Position numbers and translations under genes: made by a program. 64,000 nt of DNA, taken from the NCBI RefSeq assembly GCF_002284575.1, contig NZ_NPKJ01000053.1, positions 186,001 to 250,000 on the forward strand, in the 5' to 3' direction. The stretch comes from Mesorhizobium temperatum (lineage in GTDB: Bacteria > Pseudomonadota > Alphaproteobacteria > Rhizobiales > Rhizobiaceae). Under the pieces are notes generated by a model. That model saw only the letters and a list, made by a program, of their open reading frames with translations, had not been told where the DNA came from and made no database searches. Positions 62,061-64,000 of this stretch are shown here, one piece after another; positions within the stretch are counted from its first letter, which is position 1, and every line of letters starts with the position of its first letter.

Positions 62061-62827
62061 TTCAACTCGGTGAGAGCGCTGGTCAACTCGGTAAGAGTGC
62101 CGGGCGACACAGCAAGAGCGGTGGCAACGGCCGCTTCTGCAAGCGAAATGGCGTCGGGCGTGCCGACGGTGATCCAATGGCCGTGCATCACCATGCCGTA
62201 CAGGCGGCCGGCTGCGATGGCCGCATCGAAATAGGCGTTGAGCGAGTGTGGGCCGGCCGGCGCATCCTTGAAAAGCCTGGGATGGACGATCGCTGCGCCG
62301 GCATAGATCAGGCCTGCCGGGTCACCTTTCGAACGCCGCAAGGCGCCGTCCGGCGACATCAGGAAATCCGTGCCGCCGCTGTGTCCGGTTGCTGACTGGG
62401 GATCCGCGAGCATCAGCAGAATATCCATTTTCGCCGCGTCCCATGCAAGGGCGAGGCTGGCAAGGTTGGGCACGCCGCTGTCGATCCAGAAGGTGTCGGC
62501 GTTGACGATGTAAAAGGGAGCCCCTCCCAGTTCCGGCAAAGCATGGACGATACCGCCGGCGGAATCGAGCAGTCTTTCGCTTTCGTCGGAAATGACGACG
62601 CGCGGCGCGCGGCGCTCGGCGACGTGGGCGACGATCTGCTCGGGAAAATAATGGACGTTGACCATGGCCTTGTCGACGCCGGCACGAGCCAGGCTGTCCA
62701 GACTCCAGTCGAGCAACGTCTTGCCTGATATCTTGACCAGCGGTTTCGGCATTGTGTCGGTGATTGGCCGCATGCGCTTTCCGAGCCCGGCGGCAAGCAC
62801 CATTGCGGTTTTGGGGCGTGTCGTCAC
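62057..62827 (-). CDS. murU: N-acetylmuramate alpha-1-phosphate uridylyltransferase (MurU-like)
   Basis: 256-aa nucleotidyltransferase: MVLAAGLGKRMRPITDTMPK then PLVKISGKTLLDWSLD, NADTFWID for metal binding, and GHWITVGTPDAIS. The GTG at 62827 overlaps the upstream kinase by 4 bp. With AmgK it forms the recycling shortcut that returns cell-wall MurNAc to UDP-MurNAc and bypasses fosfomycin-sensitive MurA. A plain sugar-phosphate nucleotidyltransferase is the alternative; the AmgK neighbour favours MurU. Confidence 0.85.
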   Translation of the reverse strand: MTTRPKTAMVLAAGLGKRMRPITDTMPKPLVKISGKTLLDWSLDSLARAGVDKAMVNVHYFPEQIVAHVAERRAPRVVISDESERLLDSAGGIVHALPELGGAPFYIVNADTFWIDSGVPNLASLALAWDAAKMDILLMLADPQSATGHSGGTDFLMSPDGALRRSKGDPAGLIYAGAAIVHPRLFKDAPAGPHSLNAYFDAAIAAGRLYGMVMHGHWITVGTPDAISLAEAAVATALAVSPGTLTELTSALTELK

Positions 62828-64000
62828 AGCGGCCGTTCCTCCAGCAAGCCATGGGCTGTATAGAAATCCCGCAGGCCAGCCAGTGCTGGATGCGCCAGCG
62901 CCCGCCGAAGATAATCGCGAATGCGCGGCAGGTGCTTCAGATAATAGGGCTTGCCGTCGCGCTTTTCGAGCCGGACGAAAATGCCGAGAATCTTCGAATT
63001 GCGCTGCGCCGCCATCATCGCATAGGTCTCGACGAATTCGTCTTCGTTAAAAACGCCAGCCTTATGGCGCGCGGCGATATAGGCACCGAGCGTCCGCCGC
63101 TCGATCTCAGGCGAAATCGTAACGCGGGCATCCATGGCCAGCGAGGCGAGATCGTAGGCCGAAGGGCCGATCAGCGCGTCCTGGACATCGACGATGCCGA
63201 GGCGATCGTGACCGGTACGCTCGCCGCGCCAGATGATGTTGGGCGAATGAAAGTCGCGCAGCATGAGCGTGTATTCGCGCCCCTCCAACCGGTCGAGAAC
63301 CGCATTCCATTCTTTTGTATAGCCGGCGCGCAAGGCATCGCTTGCCGGGCCGCCTGACATCGCCGGCACATACCAGTCGAGCAGCAATTCGGCTTCGATG
63401 ATCATGGCGTCGCGGTCGAAAGGCGGCACGTCGTGAAACACACCGGGCGCGGCCTCGATGCGATCGGGCCACGCCTTGCCGTGCATCATGGCAAGCAGTT
63501 CGGCCGCCGCCGCGTAGCGCTCCGCCACCGGCTCGCCGCGTTTGCCGAGAAATCCCTCCGAGCCGAGATGCTCGAGCAGCAGAAAGCCTTGGTCCAGATC
63601 CTGAGCGTGGACCTCCGGGGCGCTGACGCCACCGGCCCGCAACGCCCGGTCGATGGCAACGAAGGCCGAGACCGATTGCGCAGTGTGGGCGATCACCGCA
63701 TAGGGCTTGCCGTCGCGGATCGGCGGCCCGAGCACCAGCCGCGGCGAATTCATCAGCACGCGCGGCGGCAGGCCGGCCAGCGAGACGATCTCATAGGAGC
63801 GGGCCGAGGCGTCGCCGATAAAATAGCGTCTTCGCGCTTCACCCCAGCCAGCTCTTTCGAGAAACTCGCGCATGGCCAGCGATCGCGCCGCTCGCTCGAC
63901 GGCGGCGCCTTGTCCCGACAATCTCGCCAGGCGTCCGTCGTCCTGATGGACCAGTTCGATCAGAACCGAAGTCTTTGGCAAATAGGCCTCTGCCCGTTCC
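62824..64000 (-). CDS. amgK: AmgK-type sugar kinase fused to TsaE (N-terminus outside window)
   Basis: The frame stays open to the window edge (codons reading ERAEAYLPKTSVLIEL), so the TTG at 63981 is internal. The first 30 or so visible residues look like the end of TsaE, the t6A tRNA-modification ATPase (RAEAYLP then VLIELVHQDDGRLARLSG). The rest is an aminoglycoside-phosphotransferase-fold kinase: LMLRDFHSPNIIWRGE holds the catalytic Asp and LGIVDVQDALIGPSAYDLAS the metal Asp, as in anomeric MurNAc/GlcNAc kinase AmgK. TsaE-AmgK fusions are usual in Rhizobiales. Partial at the 5' end. Confidence 0.85.
   Translation of the reverse strand, partial: ERAEAYLPKTSVLIELVHQDDGRLARLSGQGAAVERAARSLAMREFLERAGWGEARRRYFIGDASARSYEIVSLAGLPPRVLMNSPRLVLGPPIRDGKPYAVIAHTAQSVSAFVAIDRALRAGGVSAPEVHAQDLDQGFLLLEHLGSEGFLGKRGEPVAERYAAAAELLAMMHGKAWPDRIEAAPGVFHDVPPFDRDAMIIEAELLLDWYVPAMSGGPASDALRAGYTKEWNAVLDRLEGREYTLMLRDFHSPNIIWRGERTGHDRLGIVDVQDALIGPSAYDLASLAMDARVTISPEIERRTLGAYIAARHKAGVFNEDEFVETYAMMAAQRNSKILGIFVRLEKRDGKPYYLKHLPRIRDYLRRALAHPALAGLRDFYTAHGLLEERPL

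Overview
The window is GC-rich, densely coded chromosomal DNA from an alphaproteobacterium of the Rhizobiales, most probably Mesorhizobium or a close relative. The case rests on an aglR-aglEFGAK alpha-glucoside locus, three tandem small secreted proteins resembling the DUF680 family (known mainly from Mesorhizobium), the trpFBA-accD-folC order, a TsaE-AmgK fusion beside MurU, a chromosomal acdS-lrp pair, and several palindromic intergenic repeats of rhizobial type. I see no prophage, insertion sequence, CRISPR array, tRNA or rRNA.

Layout. 1-7.6 kb: LacI-type AglR (cut by the window edge) divergent from aglEFGAK, with near-identical palindromic operators in front of both. 7.6-8.6 kb: three DUF680-like exported peptides on the minus strand. 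9.0-11.8 kb: a cobalamin riboswitch ahead of a Rieske glycine-betaine-type demethylase and its flavin/2Fe-2S reductase. 11.8-16.7 kb, minus strand: an FNR-like reductase with a molybdopterin oxidoreductase, a DegP-like PDZ fragment, an MBL hydrolase, a pyrophosphate-type phosphofructokinase and an L,D-transpeptidase. 17-22.3 kb: LysE exporter, TPR protein, xylB and xylA. 22.7-30.4 kb: carnitine catabolism (cdhR divergent from BKACE, HD protein, carnitine dehydrogenase, acyl-CoA dehydrogenase, ADP-forming acyl-CoA ligase and crotonase). 30.7-36.4 kb: esterase, FAD-dehydrogenase pseudogene, Gfo/Idh/MocA, YceI plus cytochrome b561, LysR and aldo/keto reductase. 36.6-43.8 kb: the translation cluster pheT, pheS, rplT, rpmI, infC, broken up by a GFA-family gene and by a duplicated methyltransferase-like membrane protein. 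44-48.6 kb: hydrolase, acdS with its Lrp-type regulator, DUF2852 and YgjP metallopeptidase. 48.7-53.9 kb: trpFBA-accD-folC. 54.5-64 kb: cupin, trxA, addAB, murU and tsaE-amgK.

How the parts connect. Carnitine would be oxidised and cleaved to betainyl-CoA by the 23.8-30.4 kb operon. The glycine betaine released could then be demethylated by the Rieske system at 9.4-11.8 kb. A B12 riboswitch in front of that system ties quaternary-amine demethylation to cobalamin status; this is the most interesting observation here. The second is an HD-fold protein with possible metal ligands, translationally coupled to carnitine dehydrogenase, which may be an uncharacterised diiron enzyme of trimethylammonium metabolism. 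The rest is mostly housekeeping, with local oddities: an infC gene starting at AUU, an AccD without its zinc cysteines, and a GFA gene wedged between pheS and pheT.
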